A DNA stretch of 9,847 nt from Alkanophaga liquidiphilum. GTDB taxonomy: Archaea; Halobacteriota; Syntropharchaeia; Alkanophagales; B39-G2. The stretch is taken from NCBI GenBank assembly GCA_029259535.1, contig JAPHEF010000056.1, positions 1 to 9,847 on the forward strand, given 5' to 3'. A program made the position numbers and the translations under genes. Below the pieces are notes generated by a model that was given only the letters and a program-made list of their open reading frames with translations, was not told the origin of the DNA and did no database searches. Below are positions 1-5,096 of the stretch, piece after piece (position 1 is the first letter of the stretch; the number at the start of each line of letters is the position of its first letter).

Positions 1-27
1 AAAGGTGAATGAAGACCTTTTAAAAGG

Positions 28-1065
28 GTGGGTAAAAGCACTGTGAGGATGAGCAAAGATGAATACAAGAAGCGCATCCTCGAAATGCACAGAAAAGAGT
101 TATACTTTGATGGTCAGATATTGGAAGAAGCCAATATTGAGGATATTGATAAGAATAAACTGAAATCCTTTGTCAGAAAAGCAAAGGAAAGAAGAAATCT
201 TGACATTGAAGAAACAGACGACATTCTGAACATTTTAAGAAAGTTAAAATTATTGAAAGGCGATGCTTTAACAAATGCTGGAATTCTTTTATTCGGCAAA
301 AATCCTCAAGACTTTTTCCATCAGGCAAGTATAAAATGTATTCGCTTTAAAGGAACAGATGTTACGGGTGAGATGCTTGATTTTAAGGAAATAGAATCTG
401 ATTTGTTTACTGAGGTGGAGGAAGTTGAGAAGTTTATCTTTAACAATATCTCCCTGCGTGCATGGATTGAGGAAGGGAAGATTGAAAGACAGGAGAGATG
501 GGAATATCCACCAAAGGCATTGAGAGAGGCTATAGTAAATGCAATTGTCCACAGGGATTACCGTATTCCCTCTAAGATACAGATAAGAATATTTGATGAT
601 AGAATTGAATTCTGGAATCCAGGAAAATTACCAGAAGGTTGGACTGTTGAAACCTTAAAAGAAGAGCATACATCGGAGCCATTTAATCCGCTGATTGCGA
701 GAATCTTCTTCTGGGTTGGATATGTGGAAGAAGTTGGAACTGGCACGAATAAAATGATAAAGTGGTGTAAAGAATGGGGACTCCCAGAACCTGAATTTGA
801 AATAAAACCAAACAACATAGTGGTTATATTTAGAAAATCAAAACTTACTGAGGAATATCTAAACAATCTTGGTCTTCCAGAAAGAGAAAAGGAAATAATA
901 CAATTCCTCAAAGAGAAAAAGAAGATCACCAGTGCTGATGTTCAGAAAAAGTATAAAGTAAGTAGAGATACAGCAAATAGATGGTTAAATAAGCTACTTG
1001 GATTAAACCTAATAGAAAGAAGGGGAAGAGGGAAGGCAGTGTATTACATTTTGAAGGAAAAATGA
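28..1065 (+). CDS. AlbA_2/Schlafen-type ATP-binding transcriptional regulator, N-terminally truncated
   Basis: This is the C-terminal two thirds of a family of putative DNA-binding ATPase-like regulators that normally begin with an AlbA_2 (Schlafen) domain of about 120 residues; that domain is absent. A GHKL-like ATPase module occupies residues about 155-260, with an N-box EAIVNAIVHRDY (168-179) and a GTGTNKM glycine loop (237-243). A winged-helix domain fills residues about 284-342. The GTG start at 28 is simply the first start after an in-frame TGA at 10-12. The codons between them read RPFKR, which joins smoothly to VGKSTVRMS and matches the linker after AlbA_2 in relatives, so homology continues upstream of the start. 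The gene may therefore be broken rather than naturally short. It is AT-rich (23 G/C in bases 61-120) compared with the core genes to the right, suggesting transfer. ATG at 49 is an alternative start. Target and role are unknown. Confidence 0.82.
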   Translation: MGKSTVRMSKDEYKKRILEMHRKELYFDGQILEEANIEDIDKNKLKSFVRKAKERRNLDIEETDDILNILRKLKLLKGDALTNAGILLFGKNPQDFFHQASIKCIRFKGTDVTGEMLDFKEIESDLFTEVEEVEKFIFNNISLRAWIEEGKIERQERWEYPPKALREAIVNAIVHRDYRIPSKIQIRIFDDRIEFWNPGKLPEGWTVETLKEEHTSEPFNPLIARIFFWVGYVEEVGTGTNKMIKWCKEWGLPEPEFEIKPNNIVVIFRKSKLTEEYLNNLGLPEREKEIIQFLKEKKKITSADVQKKYKVSRDTANRWLNKLLGLNLIERRGRGKAVYYILKEK

Positions 1066-1098
1066 TGCGTCAGATTTGCGTCAGATTTGCGTCAGATA
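1066..1098. repeat. 11-bp tandem repeat, three copies
   Basis: The unit TGCGTCAGATT occurs at 1066-1076 and 1077-1087, and a third copy ending in A instead of T lies at 1088-1098. It begins immediately after the TGA stop of the upstream regulator gene. Copies are directly adjacent, so this is a microsatellite-like array, not a CRISPR array. Function is unknown; slippage during replication could explain it. Confidence 0.9.
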
Positions 1099-1257
1099 AC
1101 TACGACCGCTTTGCTCAGTTTTACTGAAGAGAGCAGCCGACGGGGGATTAACTTCTGAAGAAGAAAAACCTGATGAACAGTGGATCAAAATGAGCGAAAG
1201 GTATGAGCGGGTTCGGAACTCTCGCAATCCTTCGGATTGCTTGGGGCTATCGCACTC
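1099..1257. other. Non-coding spacer with a hairpin, upstream of the attC-like site
   Basis: No convincing gene is present between the regulator stop and the DUF2281 gene at 1403. A perfect 7-bp hairpin GCAATCC-TTC-GGATTGC lies at 1224-1240. A weaker stem pairs TGCTC (1112-1116) with GAGCA (1131-1135). In one frame (codons from 1100, stop at 1343) the stretch at about 1141-1204 reads like degraded protein, with residues such as GGLTSEEEKPDEQW, but it has no good start and runs on into the attC-like site. It may be the 3' remnant of another gene. Confidence 0.5.
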
Positions 1258-1347
1258 ACTTAACAGCTGGTATCTGGCTTCGGCGCTTCGCACCTTCGCC
1301 CAAATCTTCGCTACGCTCGGACTTCAGATACTCGCCGGACGTTAGGC
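1258..1347 (+). other. attC-like integron recombination site
   Basis: The 90-bp stretch starts with ACTTAAC (1258-1264), matching the R'' consensus RYYYAAC, and ends with GTTAGGC (1341-1347), matching the R' consensus GTTRRRY. The R boxes pair at 1259-1264/1341-1346 with one G-T pair. A two-base spacer mismatch follows (AG against AC). The next arm pairs CTGG (1267-1270) with CCGG (1335-1338), then, after four unpaired bases (1331-1334), TATCTG (1271-1276) with CAGATA (1325-1330). An unpaired spacer and extrahelical bases on one arm are typical of folded attC sites, and 90 bp lies within the family's size range. Orientation fits cassettes reading rightward: regulator gene, attC, DUF2281 gene. 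No attI or integrase is visible. It was identified by eye; a covariance-model score is the deciding test. Confidence 0.7.
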
Positions 1348-1354
1348 GACATCC

Positions 1355-1392
1355 TTTAAATAGGAAAAGACAGATGAAATACAATGAGGTGA
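1355..1392 (+). promoter_or_regulatory. TATA box and Shine-Dalgarno for the DUF2281 gene
   Basis: TTTAAATA at 1355-1362 is a good archaeal TATA-box candidate. It begins 8 bp after the R' box of the attC-like site and would place a transcript start near 1385. GAGGTGA at 1386-1392 lies 10 bases before the ATG at 1403 and could act as the ribosome binding site. The antitoxin gene therefore seems to carry its own promoter inside the presumed cassette. Confidence 0.5.
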
Positions 1393-1402
1393 AAATAAAA
1401 TC

Positions 1403-1615
1403 ATGTATGAGAAGGAAATCAAGCTGAAAATACGGGAGCTTCCTGAGGATTTAAGGAGAGAGGTTTTAGATTATATAGAGTTTCTGCTGAAGAAATACAA
1501 GAGTGGAGAAATCGAGGCAAGGAAGTTTAAGTTTGACTGGGAAGGTGGGTTATCAGAGATACGAGAGAAATTTACTTCTGTTGAGTTGCAACATAAAGCT
1601 CTGGAGTGGAGATAA
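1403..1615 (+). CDS. DUF2281-family antitoxin-like protein
   Basis: This 70-residue protein resembles DUF2281 proteins, small antitoxin-like partners of PIN-domain toxins. The N-terminal part has the typical pattern LPEDLRREVLDYIEFLLKKY (about 13-32), an amphipathic helix thought to mediate dimerisation and DNA binding in such families. The C-terminal KFKFDWEGGLSEIREKFTSVELQHKALEWR stretch (about 41-70, split here only for reference) carries the W-EGGL-E motif and the short tail expected to bind and block the toxin. The length is normal for the family and the frame is intact. Its stop codon overlaps the ATG of the downstream toxin remnant (TAATG, 1613-1617), the usual translational coupling of a toxin-antitoxin pair. 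Because that toxin is destroyed, this is now an orphan antitoxin. It is AT-rich like the regulator gene to its left and probably arrived by transfer. Confidence 0.83.
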   Translation: MYEKEIKLKIRELPEDLRREVLDYIEFLLKKYKSGEIEARKFKFDWEGGLSEIREKFTSVELQHKALEWR

Positions 1616-1855
1616 TGTTTTTAGTGGAAATGTATTTTTGGAGGTCCTCCTGAAGCGGGATAAGAAAGAAGTTTGCAAGAAGTATGGCAAAGAGGAGGTT
1701 TTTTCGGAAATTTGTTGAAGATATCATGCCCAACATCAAACTCCTTTCATTACCAATGGAACTGTATAGAGAAGTTGTAAACGTCAGAAAAAGCCTGAAT
1801 TTAGATTTTGATGACGCTTATCAGTATAGCGTGGCTAAATATTATGACATCAAAC
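1615..1855 (+). pseudogene. PIN-domain (VapC-type) toxin remnant
   Basis: Pieces of a PIN-domain ribonuclease toxin lie in different frames. It starts MFLV at 1615-1626. A small deletion then removes the usual DTN motif with the first catalytic Asp, and in that frame translation ends at TGA 1651-1653. The next frame continues NVFLEVLLKRDKKEVCKK (to about 1680). Some tens of residues of the middle are missing. From about 1702 another frame gives FVEDIMPNIKLLSLPMELY and then LNLDFDDAYQYSVAKYYDIK, with the late acidic residues of the PIN fold (DFDDA). The last conserved strand is lost: recognisable homology ends around 1852, at the stop codon of the convergent archaease gene. The toxin cannot be active. 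Assignment rests on the pairing with DUF2281 and recalled family patterns. Confidence 0.83.
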
Positions 1856-2275
1856 GTCGAGAACGACTCTTGCCCGCCAGCGCCCGTCCTCCTTCGTAAT
1901 TTCCATCATGTGATAAGTCACCGCTTTTACTATGATTCCGACTTCGTGTTTTTCCGGGTCGAAGAACACGCCTTTGCACGCCCCGCTAAGCGAGAATTCT
2001 TCATCATCGATTTTTATATCAAACCTCGTGAACATCAACATCTCCGACTCGAAGAAGAAGAGAATCTCGTCGAGCCAGTCGAACATGAGACTATATAAAT
2101 CTTCGGATTGGATGTTCACAGCTCGCTCCGCAGTCGCAGACTCCTTCATCAGCTCTTCGACGTCGGTCATGAAGCTGTAGGTGGCGAGCGCCGCATTCGC
2201 AAAAAGCTCTTCAAGACTGGCGCCGTAAGCCTCAAAAGCAACGTCCGAAGTGTGCTCTACGTGCTTGTATTTCAT
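1850..2275 (-). CDS. Archaease (RtcB tRNA-splicing ligase cofactor)
   Basis: Archaease speeds guanylation and multiple turnover of the RNA ligase RtcB, which joins tRNA exons after intron removal. The 141-residue protein has the standard length and layout. It opens with YKHVEHTSDVAFEAYG (3-18), where Asp11 is the conserved N-terminal metal ligand. A central helix SEDLYSLMFDWLDEILFFF follows, then the diagnostic CKGVFFDPEKHE and IVKAVTYHMMEI stretch, and the terminal RVVLDV with Asp140 as the second conserved metal ligand. The ATG at 2275 is the natural family start; upstream lies an AT-rich block (TTTATTTTTTATT on this strand) about 26 bases away, so the transcript may be nearly leaderless. 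The gene follows the broken epimerase gene after 34 bases. Its 3' end is where the accessory AT-rich block begins, and the reading frame is fully preserved. Confidence 0.95.
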   Translation of the reverse strand: MKYKHVEHTSDVAFEAYGASLEELFANAALATYSFMTDVEELMKESATAERAVNIQSEDLYSLMFDWLDEILFFFESEMLMFTRFDIKIDDEEFSLSGACKGVFFDPEKHEVGIIVKAVTYHMMEITKEDGRWRARVVLDV

Positions 2276-2309
2276 TTATCAAAAATTGAATGGAATAAAA
2301 AATAAAGAA
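2276..2309 (-). promoter_or_regulatory. AT-rich promoter region of archaease
   Basis: The 34 bases between the epimerase remnant and archaease are almost all A/T. On the minus strand they contain TTTATTTTTTATT centred about 26 bases before the archaease ATG, the usual distance of an archaeal TATA box from a transcription start. This would allow archaease to be expressed independently of the genes upstream. Confidence 0.45.
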
Positions 2310-2652
2310 TTATTGTGTTCTCTCACAGAGTTCGATGAGGATGCCTCCCATGGACTTTGGGTGCACGAGCACGACTTTCACACTTGGATACTGCAAAGGC
2401 TTCTCGTTCAGGAAAGAAATACCCCTTTTCTTCAACTCTTCAACCGTCGCCCCCACGTCGTCAGCGAGATGTGTTGGACGCCCTCGCCACTATAAATTTT
2501 GCTACCGGCGACGTCGGCTCCAGTATTTCAAGAAAGGTCGCCTCGCCCACCTTCACGAGCGCATCCTTCATCCCCTAAGCCGTCCCGGAATGCCTGCAAC
2601 GTTGCCTTAAGTCCCTGAACCGCAAGCCCACGTGGTCGATTCCAAGAATCAT
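2310..2652 (-). pseudogene. Methylmalonyl-CoA epimerase, multiply frameshifted
   Basis: The minus strand encodes recognisable pieces of methylmalonyl-CoA epimerase (vicinal-oxygen-chelate fold), which interconverts the (2R) and (2S) forms of methylmalonyl-CoA. Starting at ATG 2652 it reads MILGIDHVGL and then shifts frame to AVQGLKATLQAFRDGLG. About a dozen residues appear missing before MKDALVKVGEATFLEILEP and SPVAKFI. A further frame gives EGVQHISL, and another gives DDVGATVEELKKRGISF through VVLVHPKSMGGILIELCERT to the stop at 2310. Metal-binding His residues (DHVG, QHIS) and the terminal Glu remain readable, but at least four frame breaks prevent translation. The start is 2 bases from the stop of the SDR gene, so this was the next gene of the same operon. 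Sequencing error is less likely because codon blocks are also missing. Confidence 0.88.
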
Positions 2653-2653
2653 C

Positions 2654-3463
2654 TCACATGTAAACGCCGCCGGTTACGAAAAGTATGGCACCCGTGATGT
2701 ATTCGGCGTCGTCGGAGCATAGGAAGACTACGGGTCTCGCAGCCTCCTCTGGTGTTGCAAAACGCCCCCACGGAATCTGCGCCGCCATCATGTCCCTTAG
2801 CTTCTTCGGAATCCCGATGGGACGTCCTTCCACGGTCACGCCTTTCTCCTTCTCGTCGGTGAGCCTCGTCGCCACAGCGCCGTAAACCACGCAGTTCACG
2901 TTAATCTTGTAGCGCGCCCACTCCCGGGCGAGCGTCTTCGTGAAGCCGAAGAGCCCGGCTTTCGCTGATGAATAGTTAAGTTGTCCGATGTTGCCCATCG
3001 CCCCAGCTATTGAGGAGACGTTCACGATTTTCCCGCAGCTTGTCGTTGAGCCCTTGTATTCGTCCTTAAGCATGTAAGGCGCAATTGCCCGGACGCAATT
3101 GAACGGACCCTTCAGGTTTATGTTTACGACACGGTCCCACTCCTCGTCGGTCATCTTGTGCGCCAGCGAGTCCATTGTTAGTCCCGCATTGTTCACCAAG
3201 ATTTGAATCCTGTCGCCCCACTTATCTGCGACCGCTTTCATCATATCTTTTACCTGGTCGAACTTTGTAACGTCACAGGCATACGCCATCGCCTCGCCGC
3301 CCATGTCGTTTATTTCCTTCGCCACCGCTTCAGCCACGTCAGCGTCAATGTCGCTGACGCAGACCTTTGCACCCTCTCTCGCAAGGAGAAGGGCGTCCAT
3401 CTTACCTATGCCACGACCGGCGCCCGTCACCACAGCTACCTTCCCATCAATTCCTCTTCCCAT
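2654..3463 (-). CDS. SDR-family 3-oxoacyl/3-hydroxyacyl-CoA (FabG-like) dehydrogenase
   Basis: A classical short-chain dehydrogenase of 269 residues. The cofactor loop TGAGRGIG is at 13-20, NNAG at 91-94, catalytic Ser at about 151 in NVSSIAG, and the YSSAK motif gives Tyr164 and Lys168. Asp38 at the end of the second strand (VSDID) usually signals preference for NAD(H), which suits an oxidative role. FabG-like enzymes act on (R)-3-hydroxyacyl thioesters, the product of the MaoC-type hydratase encoded just upstream. The ATG at 3463 has a strong Shine-Dalgarno (GGAGGT, seven bases upstream), overlapping the hydratase TAG stop, so the two genes are translationally linked. A short extra loop around residues 134-143 precedes the catalytic strand. 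Likely reaction: (R)-3-hydroxyacyl-CoA to 3-oxoacyl-CoA in the cytoplasm. Exact chain length is unknown, and a biosynthetic role is possible. Confidence 0.92.
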   Translation of the reverse strand: MGRGIDGKVAVVTGAGRGIGKMDALLLAREGAKVCVSDIDADVAEAVAKEINDMGGEAMAYACDVTKFDQVKDMMKAVADKWGDRIQILVNNAGLTMDSLAHKMTDEEWDRVVNINLKGPFNCVRAIAPYMLKDEYKGSTTSCGKIVNVSSIAGAMGNIGQLNYSSAKAGLFGFTKTLAREWARYKINVNCVVYGAVATRLTDEKEKGVTVEGRPIGIPKKLRDMMAAQIPWGRFATPEEAARPVVFLCSDDAEYITGAILFVTGGVYM

Positions 3464-3475
3464 ACCTCTTACCTC

Positions 3476-3913
3476 CTATCTTTGCTCCCTCGACGGGAGC
3501 GTGGCTACCGCCATGCCGATTGTTGTTTTCTCGCCCTTCTGGTTCTCGCACCAGATTTCGCACTCTATATAGTTCTCGCCGTCCTTTACGTATTTCCTCA
3601 CGACCTTCCCTTTACACGTTACAACGTCCCCGGGGAACACCATCGCTCGGAATTCCACCCCCAGCCGCTTCAGATACGTGGGCTTCGGTAGCCAATTCGT
3701 CATCATCTGGACGAGAAACGCATAACTGAGCATGCCGTGCGCAATTATTCCCCCCAGCCCTACCTTCCTCGCAAACTCCTCATTCACGTGTATCGGATTG
3801 TAGTCGCCGCCGGCGTCCGCATACTTCAAAATCCGGCTCCTCGTTATGTCCCTGACGAGCGGTGGGATTTCATAACCCTCGCTCACATCCTCAAAATACA
3901 ACTCTCTCACCAT
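3476..3913 (-). CDS. MaoC-like (R)-specific enoyl-CoA hydratase, catalytic subunit
   Basis: A single hot-dog domain of 145 residues with the complete hydratase-2 signature YADAGGDYNPIHVNEEFA (31-48). Asp37 and His42 form the catalytic dyad. GLGGIIAHGMLSYAF (52-66) is the typical following helix that lines the CoA site. Enzymes of this family add water to trans-2-enoyl-CoA, giving (R)-3-hydroxyacyl-CoA. The gene starts with ATG at 3913, 4 bases after the stop of the sister hot-dog gene, with GGGGTGA as ribosome binding site overlapping that stop. Separate N-type and C-type hot-dog genes side by side are known to form heteromeric hydratases in other lineages, so this protein is inferred to be the active half of a two-protein enzyme. 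The SDR immediately downstream would oxidise the product. Confidence 0.92.
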   Translation of the reverse strand: MVRELYFEDVSEGYEIPPLVRDITRSRILKYADAGGDYNPIHVNEEFARKVGLGGIIAHGMLSYAFLVQMMTNWLPKPTYLKRLGVEFRAMVFPGDVVTCKGKVVRKYVKDGENYIECEIWCENQKGEKTTIGMAVATLPSREQR

Positions 3914-3917
3914 CCGC

Positions 3918-4346
3918 TCACCCCTTCCTCTCTATCAACGTCGTCTTAAACCTCAGAACCACCTCGCCAGCGGCGTTCACAGTCGTGCCTTCCAAGATAT
4001 AAAGCTTCAGCTTCTTCTTGTCCACAATGTCCGCAACTCGCATCGTGGTCGTCAAGAAGTCTGCATCCCGCACCGGCTTTATGAACTCATACTCATGCCC
4101 GCCGTGCAATAGCCTCGAAAGGTCTACTTTCAGTGCGCCTATGGCGCCCCATAATGCCATACTCCCGGTGGCGTTCGCAAAGCTGAGCGGCACGAGCTTG
4201 CCATCGTAGCCCGCTTCCCTTGCAGCCCCGTCGTCAAGATATATCGGGTTCTCGTCGCCCGTTGCTTCTATAAAGTCTTGTATCTTCTTGTGCCAGACTA
4301 TATAGACAAAAGGACCCAACTCTTTCCCTTTTAGCTCCTCAGACAA
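3918..4346 (-). CDS. MaoC N-terminal/FAS1-like dehydratase subunit, lacks catalytic His
   Basis: A 142-residue hot-dog protein of the MaoC_dehydrat_N (FAS1-like dehydratase) type. The motif FIEATGDENPIYLD (25-38) aligns with the hydratase-2 signature of the downstream partner, but the position of the catalytic His is Tyr36 (DENPIY against DYNPIH), while Asp31 is kept. This implies that it cannot catalyse hydration alone and instead provides structure or part of the acyl pocket in a heteromer with the 3476-3913 product. The likely start is TTG at 4346, with a GGGGGTG purine run about 8 bases upstream; no ATG nearby fits the family start. It is the first gene of the leftward hydratase-SDR-epimerase unit. 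The 81 bases before it separate it from the iron-sulfur gene and probably contain the promoter. Confidence 0.87.
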   Translation of the reverse strand: MSEELKGKELGPFVYIVWHKKIQDFIEATGDENPIYLDDGAAREAGYDGKLVPLSFANATGSMALWGAIGALKVDLSRLLHGGHEYEFIKPVRDADFLTTTMRVADIVDKKKLKLYILEGTTVNAAGEVVLRFKTTLIERKG

Positions 4347-4427
4347 CTCAGACGCACCCCCTTCCTCGCTTTAACTTCATTATCATTCCAGCTAAAAAAT
4401 CTTTCGAAAATAGTCGGAGCGGCGGCG
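4347..4427 (-). promoter_or_regulatory. Probable promoter region of the hydratase-SDR unit
   Basis: This spacer between two leftward genes is AT-richer than its surroundings. On the minus strand it holds GATTTTTTAGC followed by ATAATGAAGTTAAAG, either of which could serve as a TATA element, and a purine-rich AGGAAGGGGGTG just ahead of the TTG start. Only sequence composition and position support the call. Confidence 0.35.
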
Positions 4428-4895
4428 CTACGCAAACTCTATGGCTTTACTTGGGCACACCCTAACGCAAACGTCGCAGACCCTGAGCATCTTGTCGCCG
4501 CTGAACCTCCGGCACGACTCCAAGTTAAATGTCCTCACCACGCCGTTTATCACCCGTAATATCACCTTATCGCTTTTCGGTCCGTAGCCGAGCGCCACGC
4601 CTTCGGGGTCGTTCGCCACGTTCACAGGGCACGCCACGACGCAGTTGTTGCAGCCGAAGCAGAGGTCTTCATGTATGAGCAAGCCCGTCTCCGCAGCCTC
4701 CATTATCGGCTTCAGAAGCTCTAAGAGCTTCTCCCGCCGCTCTTTATACTTTTCTTCTTCGAAGAGCGGCGTGCACTCCTCAAGCTTCTTCGCCCTCGAC
4801 AGCAGCTTCACAGCAAAACTTAAACAAGTCGCCTCGCCGCACTTCTTACAGTTCGTCTTCGGCAGCAACGCATACACTTCCATCGGATTTGGCAC
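4428..4895 (-). CDS. Iron-sulfur protein: CODH/ACS-gamma-type Fe-S domain plus 4Fe-4S ferredoxin domain
   Basis: A soluble electron-transfer-type protein of 155 residues. The N-terminal part has NCKKCGEATC with Cys16, Cys19 and Cys24 and a fourth Cys41, the pattern of the 4Fe-4S domain (PF04060) found in the CODH/acetyl-CoA synthase large corrinoid subunit and related proteins. A charged helical linker (about 45-70) follows. The second half is ferredoxin-like: Cys79, Cys82, Cys85, Cys89 (CFGCNNCVVACP) and Cys128, Cys140, Cys143, Cys147 (CDVCVRVCP), enough for two more clusters. Twelve cysteines suggest three [4Fe-4S] clusters. The GTG at 4895 is supported by GGAGGG six bases upstream; ATG four codons later is the alternative. 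It follows L37e by 13 bases. Similar proteins occur in methanogens and relatives and are sometimes labelled as formylmethanofuran dehydrogenase-associated ferredoxins, but the partner is not shown here. Confidence 0.85.
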   Translation of the reverse strand: MPNPMEVYALLPKTNCKKCGEATCLSFAVKLLSRAKKLEECTPLFEEEKYKERREKLLELLKPIMEAAETGLLIHEDLCFGCNNCVVACPVNVANDPEGVALGYGPKSDKVILRVINGVVRTFNLESCRRFSGDKMLRVCDVCVRVCPSKAIEFA

Positions 4896-4908
4896 CGCCC
4901 CCGCCCTC

Positions 4909-5088
4909 CTATTTTGCTTTTGCTACCTGCTTTACCGTCCAGTTGTATTTCCGCAAGCGGCGCGAACGCCCAAAGCCGCAGGCGGCGCACCGCCTCTTGC
5001 TTTTGTGGAAGGAGCGGCGTCCGCAGCGGCGGCAAATCCCGTGCGTCCGCTTCTGCCTCTTCCCCATCGACGGCGTGCCCTTCGTCAT
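4909..5088 (-). CDS. rpl37e: Large ribosomal subunit protein eL37 (L37e)
   Basis: A 59-residue, strongly basic zinc-ribbon protein of the large ribosomal subunit. It begins MTKGTPSMGKRQKRTHGICR, the nearly universal start of L37e. The zinc ribbon uses Cys19 and Cys22 (CRRCG) and Cys34 and Cys37 (CAACGFG). The tail SRRLRKYNWTVKQVAKAK, which contains the conserved YNW, contacts rRNA. Length and motif order are those of archaeal homologues, and the frame is intact, ending in TAG at 4909-4911. The ATG at 5088 lies 8 bases after the LSm stop with GGTGG just ahead of it. The LSm-L37e pair is a common archaeal arrangement, consistent with co-expression of RNA-binding and ribosomal functions. It is GC-rich and Arg-rich like the neighbouring L15e. 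Confidence 0.97.
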   Translation of the reverse strand: MTKGTPSMGKRQKRTHGICRRCGRRSFHKSKRRCAACGFGRSRRLRKYNWTVKQVAKAK

Positions 5089-5096
5089 TTTACCAC

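Noticed and set aside
10..12. Selenocysteine or other recoding at the TGA before the regulator
   Set aside because: No Cys/Sec position is expected in this linker and no SECIS-like element was seen; a nonsense mutation or frameshift is simpler.
1066..1098. CRISPR array
   Set aside because: Units are 11 bp with no spacers; no cas genes are present.
1062..1127. 22-codon frame starting at overlapping ATGs at the regulator stop
   Set aside because: It is mostly translation of the 11-bp repeat and is too short to support.
1203..1427. Open frame of 74 codons across the attC-like site
   Set aside because: It reads through the palindromic site and promoter, has Arg/Ser-rich low-information sequence and overlaps the better supported DUF2281 start.
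2310..2652. Programmed frameshifting in the epimerase gene
   Set aside because: Several shifts plus missing codon blocks cannot be produced by a programmed event; decay fits better.
3203..3729. Plus-strand open frames opposite the SDR and hydratase genes
   Set aside because: They are shadows of well-supported minus-strand genes with intact motifs and ribosome binding sites.
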